A DNA stretch of 19,017 bases from JAVBKE01 sp031554215 (GTDB taxonomy: Bacteria > Bacillota > Bacilli > JARBTR01), in assembly GCA_031554215.1 (NCBI GenBank), contig JAVBKF010000244.1:1-19017 (forward strand), written 5' to 3'. The notes beneath the pieces are model-generated. The model saw only the letters and a program-made list of their open reading frames with translations, had not been told where the DNA came from and did no database searches. The translations under genes and the position numbers were made by a program. Shown piece by piece: positions 7,063 to 13,743 of the stretch. Every line of letters begins with the position of its first letter. The stretch's first letter is position 1.

Positions 7063-7326
7063 ATGTCTGCTTTCGAAGGCGTTTCTTTAATGATCCTTTT
7101 TGGAACATTTATAATTGCGTTGCTTGGGTACATTGACATGAGACACAAAAAACAGGTCGCTCCCCTTGAAAAAGATGCGACCTACAATTTTCTAACCTAT
7201 ACTGGCGAGCCGACTGCTGTACCGCAGTACTGCCACGGGAGTAGAGTTGCAACCTCTGCTCCTTTTTATATTTTAATCATAACACTCACTAGATATTCTT
7301 TCAAGAAAAATTATTTGATACACTAA
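7063..7326 (+). CDS. Putative holin-like toxin of a type I toxin-antitoxin system
   Basis: The N-terminus MSAFEGVSLMILFGTFIIAL followed by LGYIDMRHKK matches the short 'putative holin-like toxin' (Hol-Tox) family of Firmicutes, related in layout to TxpA/BsrG/Fst-type toxins. It has one membrane helix at about residues 7-25 and a basic tail. Such peptides insert into the membrane and are silenced by an antisense RNA. It has its own promoter (6979-7007) and an antisense RNA over its 3' half. The frame as read is 87 codons, much longer than usual, and runs through the mRNA's own terminator (7238-7268). The true peptide may end near residue 30: CAG after HKK could be a mutated TAG, or a one-base slip at the A6 tract would reach TGA at 7167-7169 (tail TGRSP). 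Identity is fairly sure; the C-terminus is not. Confidence 0.7.
   Translation: MSAFEGVSLMILFGTFIIALLGYIDMRHKKQVAPLEKDATYNFLTYTGEPTAVPQYCHGSRVATSAPFYILIITLTRYSFKKNYLIH
7147..7183 (-). terminator. Terminator of the antisense RNA
   Basis: Perfect 7-bp GC-rich stem AGGTCGC/GCGACCT (7154-7160 with 7177-7183). On the minus strand it is followed by six T (A at 7147-7152). Confidence 0.8.
7238..7268 (+). terminator. Terminator of the toxin mRNA
   Basis: GGAGTAGAG (7238-7246) pairs with CTCTGCTCC (7254-7262) around TTGCAAC, followed by TTTTTA. It lies upstream of the stop codon of the toxin reading frame (7324-7326). Confidence 0.8.
7276..7304 (-). promoter_or_regulatory. Promoter of the antisense RNA
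   Basis: On the minus strand TTGAAA (7304-7299) and TATGAT (7281-7276) are 17 bp apart; each hexamer has five of six consensus bases. Confidence 0.7.
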
Positions 7327-7598
7327 CTTGTAAAACTGCTTACCTATTCCTCAGTTACATTAAAAACAACTTTAAAATAAAACCATCCCTCGCCGTGGGG
7401 CAACTTCAAAAATGTGTGTTTTTGAAGGACTTACAGGGTCTTGGATTGCGTCTTGTCAACTCTTAAACCCTTTTATAAAGAAGCTCTATGTATCTACAGC
7501 TACGTTAATGACATTTCCACATTGATTTACCCTTGTTTACGTTGACAATTACCATACGGTGCTTTCAATCACTTGCATATATAGACACAAAGAGAGCA
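7327..7598. other. Gene-free stretch between toxin locus and immunity gene
   Basis: No gene is visible. It contains a perfect 9-bp inverted repeat with a 6-nt loop, CTTCAAAAA (7404-7412)/TTTTTGAAG (7419-7427), without a T-tract behind it, so it is a hairpin of unknown role, possibly an end or remnant of an insertion. The rest is AT-rich with no feature I recognise. Confidence 0.5.
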
Positions 7599-7626
7599 AG
7601 AAAAAAGAGCAATCAATTGACTGCCC
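7599..7626 (-). terminator. Terminator of the HEAT/immunity gene
   Basis: On the minus strand GGGCAGTC-AATT-GATTGCTC forms an 8-bp stem (two G-T pairs) with a tetraloop, followed by TTTTTT. It lies about 50 nt after the stop of the HEAT-repeat gene. Confidence 0.75.
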
Positions 7627-7676
7627 TATGATTCTCTAATTCGATCGTACTAATTACTGCAACAATTTACATTTCT

Positions 7677-8192
7677 CTAAACTGCCCTTGACTGTATGTC
7701 CATTGCCATTGCAATTAATTCTTGATCAATCTCATTTCTTAAAAACTCATTAATTATGTCATTAATTTCAGGTGATTTTATTTGCCCAATGGCAATCAAG
7801 CCAAATGTTTTGATATCTATATCATCTTCCTGTAGTAGTTTCGAAAGACTTGGTAACAACTTTTCTGACGGAAATCTTGATGCTACATGTGCAGACCAGT
7901 AGCGAACACTTGGGTATTCACTAGAAAGAGACTTTTTTAAATCATCTAAAACATCCTCCATTGCATATTGCGCAATTACATGCTCTATCAACTGATATAC
8001 ACCAAATCCATCTATATAGCCAAATGAATTTAAAAACAACGGTATACATTCTTTATTTGGATTTTCGTGAAAAAACAATCTAGCCTCATCATAAGTTTTT
8101 ATCAATTCCTCAGTCAGTAGATCATCCGAAGGCATCGGTTGATTTTCCCTAAGAAAATTTAAAAAATGTTTTTCTTTATCACTTTTATTCAT
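7677..8192 (-). CDS. HEAT-repeat protein, probable Rhs immunity protein
   Basis: This 171-residue soluble protein has no signal peptide or membrane helix. From about residue 60 onward it is built of paired amphipathic helices of HEAT type (for example SVRYWSAHVASRFPSEKLLP and DIKTFGLIAIGQIKSPEIND). The gene starts at ATG 8192 with AAAAGGAGG before it. It begins 15 nt after the ancestral stop of the Rhs toxin fragment (TAA at 8208-8210), and the toxin tail abuts its ribosome binding site. A small intact gene directly behind an Rhs toxin tip is the standard place for the cognate immunity gene, and HEAT-like proteins are known in that role. The immunity function is inferred from position and fold; the protein itself shows no catalytic motif. 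Confidence 0.7.
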   Translation of the reverse strand: MNKSDKEKHFLNFLRENQPMPSDDLLTEELIKTYDEARLFFHENPNKECIPLFLNSFGYIDGFGVYQLIEHVIAQYAMEDVLDDLKKSLSSEYPSVRYWSAHVASRFPSEKLLPSLSKLLQEDDIDIKTFGLIAIGQIKSPEINDIINEFLRNEIDQELIAMAMDIQSRAV

Positions 8193-8207
8193 TAAAAATC
8201 CTCCTTT

Positions 8208-9174
8208 TTACTTTTTACAAAAACGTCCTGTCGCCTTGTTTTGCCTTATTAATTCTTTCATTTGGCGGTTTACAACTGTTCTATCATATCCTGCGTCTGT
8301 AAGTATCTTTCTCTAATCCTTTACATCTGCTGCTAAATGATCTCTAAGACTTCCAATTGTTTTATCTACTGGTTTCCTGAAAGTCCTTGTTTTTTCATGT
8401 AATTCCCTGCTAATGTTGATGGTAATCCCTCTAGATGTTGGTATTCCATCTTTACCATTTAATGCATTTTGCACTACATGGTGTGCAGTGTGAGTTTCAT
8501 TTAATCCAGAAGCAACATTTGCACTATACGATTGTGAATACGTACCTACAAACAAATCCTCACCAGGTTTTGCTAGCGATCCCTTTAATCCAAATATATC
8601 AACAAGACCATTCGGATCGTTTACATACGCATACAGTGTAGGATTTCCACCTGCCAAACCGATAGGATCTTGCTGAGTGTACATGCCTGTACTTGGGTCG
8701 TAATATCGAAAGCGGTTATAATATAATTCCGAAACTAAATCATGCCGTTGTCCTTGGTACCTATGAGGGATAAAATCTACTGAGTACTCTTCTTCGCAAG
8801 CATAGCCACCTATATTTTTTATCTCAGTAAAATCTTTCACCCTGCCATAAATATCAAGTTCGCATGACCAGACTAGCTTTCCTTTGCTGTTATAAGCCTC
8901 TACGGGAGTGCCTAGGTAATCGCTCACGATGCTGTAGGAATCTTTACTAGTAATCTTTTACAACGGAACTAATCCATCATCGAATACCCACGTCACAAGG
9001 TCTTCTTGCTCTTCTTTTTCAACCTGCGTGGCATACTCATGAACAATTACATTACCATCCCAAACGAAATGCTTAGTCCCCTTGCTATTCGTCTTCTCAA
9101 TCCTTCGACCCAACGGGTCATACTTATAGCTAATTTCCTCCACAACTGCTGATTCGTCCGTTGAAAATAATATA
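8208..9174 (-). pseudogene. C-terminal remnant of an Rhs polymorphic toxin (two in-frame stops)
   Basis: One continuous reading frame codes for the end of an Rhs/YD-repeat protein. It runs from KYDPLGRRIEKT and FVWDGNVIVHEY through SDYLGTPVEAYN and ELDIYGRVKDF to the conserved core end YYNRFRYYDPSTGMYTQQDP followed by IGLAGG and NGLVDIFGL, which marks the junction with a variable toxin tip. The tip (about 110 residues) has THTAHHVVQNA, suggestive of an HNH/Endo VII-like nuclease of the AHH type, and a basic tail. TAA at 8958-8960 interrupts the core (expected ...VP-x-AKIT). TAG at 8313-8315 interrupts the tip; after it the frame continues as RKILTDAGYDRTVVNRQMKE to TAA 8208-8210, next to the immunity gene. 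The thousand or more N-terminal residues of a complete Rhs protein are missing. It is therefore a decaying fragment; two short pieces (8313-8927 and 8958-9236) look like separate ORFs but are one gene. Confidence 0.85.
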
Positions 9175-9186
9175 GCACTAGTCCAC
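9172..9186. repeat. GCACTAGTC motif copy at the right end of the island
   Basis: ATAGCACTAGTCCAC here shares GCACTAGTC plus the following N-AC with 4776-4787 at the left end of the island. ATAGCACTAGT is also the inverse of 6688-6698 in the tandem array. It lies where recognisable Rhs sequence stops. It is a candidate attachment or recombination site; chance cannot be excluded. Confidence 0.35.
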
Positions 9187-9240
9187 CTCAGACACACCAT
9201 GGTCACAAAACCACTCCTAATTATAGAAACAAGCAATATG

Positions 9241-9279
9241 TAAAAACATTAGTTCGAGAGGACATCCTCCGAACTAATG
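9241..9279 (-). terminator. Terminator of the panBCD operon
   Basis: CATTAGTTCG (9247-9256) pairs perfectly with CGAACTAATG (9270-9279), and the interior GAGGA/TCCTC extends the stem. On the minus strand it is followed by TTTTTA. It lies about 20 nt after the panD stop and looks intact, so the island lies beyond it. Confidence 0.92.
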
Positions 9280-9299
9280 CAAATGGTCAATCTATCGTA

Positions 9300-9689
9300 T
9301 TACATCAACGTTGTTGATTCCTGTTCTGTGCCAATCAATTCCCGAATCGTATTGTCAGGATTTAAAATCGCCACTTTTGGAACATGGTGAATAGCTTCTG
9401 CTGTTTCAAACTGACCGTACGCCATAATAATGACAGCATCACCGGGCTGAACAAGCCTTGCTGCTGAACCATTGAGACAAATCGTTTTGCTACCCCTTTT
9501 ACCAGGAATAATATAGGTCTCAAATCTAGCACCATTGTTATTGTTCACAACCTGCACTTGTTCATTCGCTAAAAGGCCAACAGCATCCAGTAATGCTTCA
9601 TCAATTGTAATACTACCCATGTAATTTAAGTTTGCCTCAGTAACAATTGCCCGGTGCAACTTGGCTGTCATCATTGTTCTTAACATCAT
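9300..9689 (-). CDS. panD: Aspartate 1-decarboxylase (pyruvoyl enzyme precursor)
   Basis: PanD converts aspartate to beta-alanine for pantothenate synthesis. The proenzyme cleaves itself at Gly24-Ser25 to form a pyruvoyl cofactor; the site NYMGSITID is present. Other conserved parts are AKLHRAIVTEANLN, NNNNGARFETYIIPGKRGS and ICLNGSAARLVQPGD. The start is taken at ATG 9689, seven bases after AAAAGGAG. ATG 9686 directly after it gives the canonical numbering (Ser25) and is equally possible; the longer TTG start at 9695 is too close to the ribosome binding site. The length of 128-129 residues matches the family (127 in B. subtilis). It is the last gene of panBCD, 45 nt after panC, and is followed by a strong terminator. 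Confidence 0.95.
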   Translation of the reverse strand: MMLRTMMTAKLHRAIVTEANLNYMGSITIDEALLDAVGLLANEQVQVVNNNNGARFETYIIPGKRGSKTICLNGSAARLVQPGDAVIIMAYGQFETAEAIHHVPKVAILNPDNTIRELIGTEQESTTLM

Positions 9690-9734
9690 CACCAAACTCC
9701 TTTTAACAATTTAAACCGCTACCCATCATCAGGA

Positions 9735-10580
9735 TTAAATATCTACAACAATATTATCAATTAGACGAATCTTATCAAACTTTGCAGCAATCGCGATAAT
9801 GATTTGCTTGGACCCTTCTGTAATTGGTAATAAGTCTGGGTAAGTATACGCCTCTAAGTATTCCAATTTCCCGTAGTTAGCTAATTCTGCGAAATAGGTT
9901 TTCCCCTCTGCTATCGCATCCTGCAGCAAAATATCTTTATGCAGTAAATAACGAATATGATTCAGTGTCTTATACAGCGCAGTGGCATCTTGTCTTTGTT
10001 CCTCAGTAAGGTAAGTGTTACGTGAACTAATTGCAAGACGATCTGCTTCACGTACCAAGTCAACTGCAACAATTTCAGTAGCAAATTTGAAATGACTAAC
10101 CAATTCCTTGACAATCACAACTTGTTGCGCATCCTTCGTACCAAAATAAGCGCGATCAGGCTGAACAATGTTCAATAACTTCGTCACAATCGTTGCGACA
10201 CCATCAAAATGACCTGGACGTGATTTGCCGCAGAGAATATCGACTCGGTCCTGCACCACAACTGAAACAAACGGATTCATTGTCTCATACATTTCTTCTA
10301 CACTGGGCGTAAAGATATAATCGACACTATTTTCATTGGCAATGGCTTGATCACGCGCAAGATCACGCGGATACACTTTGTAATCTTCATCTGGCCCAAA
10401 CTGCGTTGGGTTGACAAAAATGCTCAGAATGACAATATCATTTTCTCTCCAAGCCTGTTTCAAAAGCGCTGCATGTCCTTCATGGAGAAAGCCCATTGTT
10501 GGAACAAAACCAATTCGTTTCCCTTTCGCTCTTTCAATTTTAACGTATTCTCTCATTTCACTTATTGTATTAACAATCAT
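9735..10580 (-). CDS. panC: Pantothenate synthetase (pantoate--beta-alanine ligase)
   Basis: PanC joins pantoate and beta-alanine with ATP to make pantothenate, through a pantoyl-adenylate. It has 281 residues, the normal length. The nucleotidyl-transferase landmarks are GFVPTMGFLHEGH at 24-36 (HIGH-like), FVNPTQFGPDEDY, CGKSRPGHFDGVATIV with LLNIVQPDRAYFGTKDAQQ, and the later RLAISSRNTYL. ATG 10580 lies inside the end of panB (11 nt overlap), with GGAGG just upstream within panB, so translation of the two is probably coupled. panD follows and supplies beta-alanine, and panB precedes and serves the pantoate branch; together they form the panBCD operon. Confidence 0.96.
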   Translation of the reverse strand: MIVNTISEMREYVKIERAKGKRIGFVPTMGFLHEGHAALLKQAWRENDIVILSIFVNPTQFGPDEDYKVYPRDLARDQAIANENSVDYIFTPSVEEMYETMNPFVSVVVQDRVDILCGKSRPGHFDGVATIVTKLLNIVQPDRAYFGTKDAQQVVIVKELVSHFKFATEIVAVDLVREADRLAISSRNTYLTEEQRQDATALYKTLNHIRYLLHKDILLQDAIAEGKTYFAELANYGKLEYLEAYTYPDLLPITEGSKQIIIAIAAKFDKIRLIDNIVVDI

Positions 10581-11409
10581 TCATTTTTCCTCCATATAGA
10601 AAAGCTAGCTGTTCTTTATTTGTCTGAAATGTGTACGCTTCATTCGGAAATTCTTCTGCTTTGACTTCCTCATTAAACGTTCGTAAGGCCGGAATGATGA
10701 TCTCATTTAAATCGGCTACAGGCTTAACAAACTTTGCAAGTCGGTCCACACCGTATTGCAGTAGATCATGATAAACAAGTACTTGACCATCAGTAGCTTT
10801 CCCGGCTCCTATGCCAATTGTCGGTATCGTTAGCCCTTCTGTTACCCAGCTAGCTAAGTTATCAGGAATGCACTCAAGTACAACCATGAAGGCACCAGCA
10901 GATTCGGCGCGTTCAGCTGACTGAATCAGCAGTTTCGCTGCCGCTTCTGATTTCCCTTGCACTTTATAGCCACCTAAGACAGCAACAGATTGTGGTGTAA
11001 GTCCGAGATGGGTAACTACCGGAATCCCTGCGTTCACGAGCAATGAAATTTTCTCTGGATAATCCCCTTCGAGTTTGACTGCATTCGCGCCCGTTTCCTG
11101 GATGATTTCTACTGCATGTTGTAGGGTTTTATCATCAGAAAAATGGTAGCTGGCAAAAGGCATGTCGACGACAATAAATGTGTCAGGTGCACCCCGTCTC
11201 ACAGCTTTGGCATGGTGAACCATATCAGCAACGGTGACTGGAATCGTCGAGTCGTACCCTAACACAACCATCCCCAGTGAATCACCTACAAGAATAATAT
11301 CGGTATCCGCTGCCTGAACAAGTTTTCCAGAAGGAAAATCATAGGCAGTAATCATTGTGATTTTCTCTTCCCCTTGCTTCATTTTTTTAAAATCTGTTAC
11401 AGATTTCAT
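10570..11409 (-). CDS. panB: 3-methyl-2-oxobutanoate hydroxymethyltransferase
   Basis: PanB adds a hydroxymethyl group from methylene-tetrahydrofolate to ketoisovalerate, making ketopantoate, the first committed step to pantothenate. The 279-residue TIM-barrel protein shows MITAYDFPSGKL, ILVGDSLGMVVLGYDST with a metal-binding aspartate, VVDMPFASY, AVKLEGD, GIPVVTHLGLTPQS, and the catalytic-glutamate region VLECIPDNLA followed by IPTIGIGAG. Two adjacent ATG codons exist; ATG 11409 is chosen because GGAGG then lies six bases upstream (only three for 11412). It is the first gene of panBCD and has its own promoter (11571-11600) and a leader of about 150 nt. Confidence 0.96.
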   Translation of the reverse strand: MKSVTDFKKMKQGEEKITMITAYDFPSGKLVQAADTDIILVGDSLGMVVLGYDSTIPVTVADMVHHAKAVRRGAPDTFIVVDMPFASYHFSDDKTLQHAVEIIQETGANAVKLEGDYPEKISLLVNAGIPVVTHLGLTPQSVAVLGGYKVQGKSEAAAKLLIQSAERAESAGAFMVVLECIPDNLASWVTEGLTIPTIGIGAGKATDGQVLVYHDLLQYGVDRLAKFVKPVADLNEIIIPALRTFNEEVKAEEFPNEAYTFQTNKEQLAFLYGGKMNDC

Positions 11410-11563
11410 CATCTTCCTCCTGTTATGTTGATTCTCTATTTCATTCTAAACTTATATCGATTCAATCATTTAATCTAATTAGAATTGACTTCGTAAAAAA
11501 ATGCTAGAAATCATCTTGCCAATTAATGCCTAAATGACAAGAACAATCATAAGGTTTGCCCAC

Positions 11564-11595
11564 GAAAATGATTATACATGAAAATGATTTTGTTT
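11564..11595. repeat. 16-bp-spaced direct repeat over the pan promoter
   Basis: GAAAATGATT occurs at 11564-11573 and 11580-11589 (plus strand), 16 bp apart. One copy covers the -10 element and the other the spacer of the panB promoter. This placement fits an operator, but no regulator is evident. Confidence 0.45.
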
Positions 11596-11600
11596 GTCAC
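11571..11600 (-). promoter_or_regulatory. Promoter of panBCD
   Basis: On the minus strand GTGACA (11600-11595) and a perfect TATAAT (11576-11571) are 18 bp apart. Transcription would start near 11564, leaving a leader of about 150 nt. A direct repeat of GAAAATGATT overlaps it. Confidence 0.7.
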
Positions 11601-11611
11601 AAAAAATTAAA

Positions 11612-12607
11612 TCACAGAAACTGGATATCACCGGAAAAAACAGCTTCAACCCTCTCCTGACTGTCTTTCACGAGTAGTGCACCTGCTTCCGTTACGCCAA
11701 TAGCAACACCATACAATTCTCTTTTCATCATCGTCACCTTGATATTTCTTCCAACAATATTTGATCGTAATTCCCATTTTTCCTTAATCGGTGCGAAGCC
11801 CTCTCTTAGATAAAGTGCAAATAGTTTCTCCCATTCCAATAGGAAAACTTGGATGACCTCGCTCCGAGGGATCATTGTCGCATTTTCTAGCCCAAGACTC
11901 ATTTTCATAGAGGTAACAATGGGCGTAATCTCTGCTGTAAAATCATGTGCACTATGGTTGACATTCAGTCCCACACCAATGATCACATGCTGAATCTGAT
12001 CAGCATCAGCGGCCATCTCAGTCAAAACACCCGAAATCTTCTTACCTGCAACTAAACAATCATTTGGCCACTTGATACCCGCGTCCACCCCAAACTTCGC
12101 AAGCGTATCGACCACTGCAATCGCTGTTAATAGAGTGAGCTGCGGTGACTGTGCCGGAGAGATGTTCGGTTTGACAATTAAGCTCATATAAACACCAAGT
12201 CCATGTGGTGAATGCCAAGAACGTCCTAAACGACCTTTTCCATTCGTTTGTTTGTTGGCAACAACAACTGTTCCATGAGGAGATATAGGTGCTTTTTCTT
12301 TTGCAATAGCCTGCGTTGAATCGACTGAGTCAAAGTAAAACAGCGCGCACCCTAGTGCCTCTGTTTCAAGTCCTTCCCGAATCGCCTCTACTGAGAGTGG
12401 ATCTGCTTTTCTCATCAGTTTATACCCCCGATTGGTCACGCTAACAATCTCATACCCCTCACTTTTCAGGCCCTGCACTTGTTTCCAAATCGCAGTGCGT
12501 GACACGCCAAGTGCTTCCGCTAGCGTTTGCCCAGATAAATAGCCCTGCCCTGCCGCCTCTAGCATATGTATTATTTCACTTGAATCAACTTGTTTTGAAT
12601 GAGCCAT
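11612..12607 (-). CDS. birA: Bifunctional biotin--protein ligase / biotin repressor
   Basis: BirA makes biotinyl-AMP and transfers biotin to carboxylase lysines; with an N-terminal DNA-binding domain it also represses biotin genes. The 331-residue protein has a winged helix at about 10-65 (SGQTLAEALGVSRTAIWKQV), the biotinyl-AMP loop GKGRLGR at 123-129 (GRGRxGR in many relatives), KWPNDCLVAGKKISGVLTE at 179-197, and the C-terminal domain after about 270. Group II (regulatory) type is indicated by the winged helix. ATG 12607 overlaps the end of cca by 37 nt; AAGGAG lies 11 bases upstream, a slightly long spacing. No biotin genes or BirA operator are visible in the window, so targets lie elsewhere. 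It is the last gene of dapB-bshA-cca-birA. Confidence 0.95.
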   Translation of the reverse strand: MAHSKQVDSSEIIHMLEAAGQGYLSGQTLAEALGVSRTAIWKQVQGLKSEGYEIVSVTNRGYKLMRKADPLSVEAIREGLETEALGCALFYFDSVDSTQAIAKEKAPISPHGTVVVANKQTNGKGRLGRSWHSPHGLGVYMSLIVKPNISPAQSPQLTLLTAIAVVDTLAKFGVDAGIKWPNDCLVAGKKISGVLTEMAADADQIQHVIIGVGLNVNHSAHDFTAEITPIVTSMKMSLGLENATMIPRSEVIQVFLLEWEKLFALYLREGFAPIKEKWELRSNIVGRNIKVTMMKRELYGVAIGVTEAGALLVKDSQERVEAVFSGDIQFL

Positions 12608-13743
12608 GCTTTAATCTGCTCCTTCTCGTTCTCTAATTGTCTCGCAAGTATCGCTTGGATCGCTAGTGTCAGCGCTTCACCAATCCACGGACCTGCCGCG
12701 ATAGCACTCCATTTGATTAAATCACGACCACTGACAGCAAGCGCGCTTGCTTCTTTAATTGGTAATGCCTGAAATGCTTTATCGACTGGATAACTGCCTA
12801 CACTTGTGCCCCGTGCAAGCATCACTTTTTCCGCGCTCTTCGCAGTCGTGATCCCTGCCTCAAATAACCGGTGGTCACTCCAACCAAAACCTTCAACCGC
12901 ACCAACTGTTCGCATAATTGACTGAACAGTCCTAGTCAGTTCATTAGAACAACGCCATTCCTGCAAAAATGACACAGGTTCTGCTTCTAGATGAAGCAAT
13001 AACACACTCCATCTCTCCGCAAGTGACACAGTATCCCCGAAGGAAACAGAGCTAAGACCCGTCAGCCCGGCTAAATACAGATGGAGTTTCGTCGCAACAA
13101 TTGCTTCGAGTGCTTTCTCCGTGCAGGAGCTTACTAATATTTTCTCAATTTCTGTGGTAATTCGCTCCTGAGAAACATGGCGAATATTGTCGACACAGCT
13201 AGCAATCGCGGCTTTCGTTGCTTCTTCAATGTCAAAGCCAAGTTGCCCCTCAAACCGGATCGCTCTGAGCATTCTTAGCGCATCCTCGTTGAAACGTTCG
13301 ATCGGATCATTGACAGCACGGATACATCTGTTCTCAAGGTCAGCTTGACCTGAAAAATAGTCATAGATCTTCCCGTCCGAATCCATTGCCAGCGCATTGA
13401 TAGTAAAGTCTCTTCTCGCCATGTCCTCACGTAAATTGCGAATAAACGACACCTTACTAGGGTGCCGGAAATCAACGTACTCACTTTCACTACGAAACGT
13501 AGTTACTTCATAATGATTGTCCTCAAAAAGAACGACAACGGTACCATGCTCAATCCCAACATCAATCGTTTTCCTGAAAATCACCTTGACTTCCGCAGGC
13601 GTTGCAGAAGTGGCAATATCGACATCATTCACAGGGCGCGAGAGATACTGGTCCCTTACTGCACCACCGACAAAGTAAGCTTCATACCCTGCTGCCTCTA
13701 ATTTTTTTAATATTGGCAAGGCTTTGATAAATTCTTGCTTCAA
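12571..13743 (-). CDS. cca: CCA-adding tRNA nucleotidyltransferase
   Basis: This class II nucleotidyltransferase builds or repairs the 3' CCA end of tRNAs without a nucleic acid template. The 390-residue protein has FVGGAVRD at 24-31 and the catalytic pair DVD at 40-42, then TFRSESEYVDFRHPS, the RRDFTINALAMD motif at 110-121, and the base-selecting region around FNEDALRMLRAIRF. The start is TTG 13743, overlapping the bshA stop in TTGA; it yields MKQEFIKALPILKKLEAAGY, which aligns with the B. subtilis N-terminus, and no better start is seen. TTG and the overlap suggest coupling to bshA translation. The C-terminal third is less conserved, as usual for the family. Confidence 0.95.
   Translation of the reverse strand: MKQEFIKALPILKKLEAAGYEAYFVGGAVRDQYLSRPVNDVDIATSATPAEVKVIFRKTIDVGIEHGTVVVLFEDNHYEVTTFRSESEYVDFRHPSKVSFIRNLREDMARRDFTINALAMDSDGKIYDYFSGQADLENRCIRAVNDPIERFNEDALRMLRAIRFEGQLGFDIEEATKAAIASCVDNIRHVSQERITTEIEKILVSSCTEKALEAIVATKLHLYLAGLTGLSSVSFGDTVSLAERWSVLLLHLEAEPVSFLQEWRCSNELTRTVQSIMRTVGAVEGFGWSDHRLFEAGITTAKSAEKVMLARGTSVGSYPVDKAFQALPIKEASALAVSGRDLIKWSAIAAGPWIGEALTLAIQAILARQLENEKEQIKAWLIQNKLIQVK

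Larger units (their letters stand above)
7147..7270 (-). ncRNA. Antisense antitoxin RNA of the type I locus
   Basis: A minus-strand promoter, TTGAAA-17 bp-TATGAT (7304-7276), points into the toxin gene and would start an RNA near 7269. The RNA would end at a strong terminator: AGGTCGC, a 16-nt loop, GCGACCT, then G and TTTTTT (7183-7147). The predicted RNA is about 120 nt and fully complementary to the 3' half of the toxin mRNA (about 7147-7268). This layout is that of type I antitoxins such as RatA and SR4. It is inferred from promoter and terminator alone. Confidence 0.7.

Noticed and set aside
8435..8641. Plus-strand His-rich ORF inside the Rhs remnant
   Set aside because: Antisense to conserved Rhs core and tip sequence; no ribosome binding site.
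11564..11595. Fur box from the GAAAATGATT repeats
   Set aside because: The copies are direct, not inverted, and do not fit the 7-1-7 Fur consensus; the genes are not iron related.
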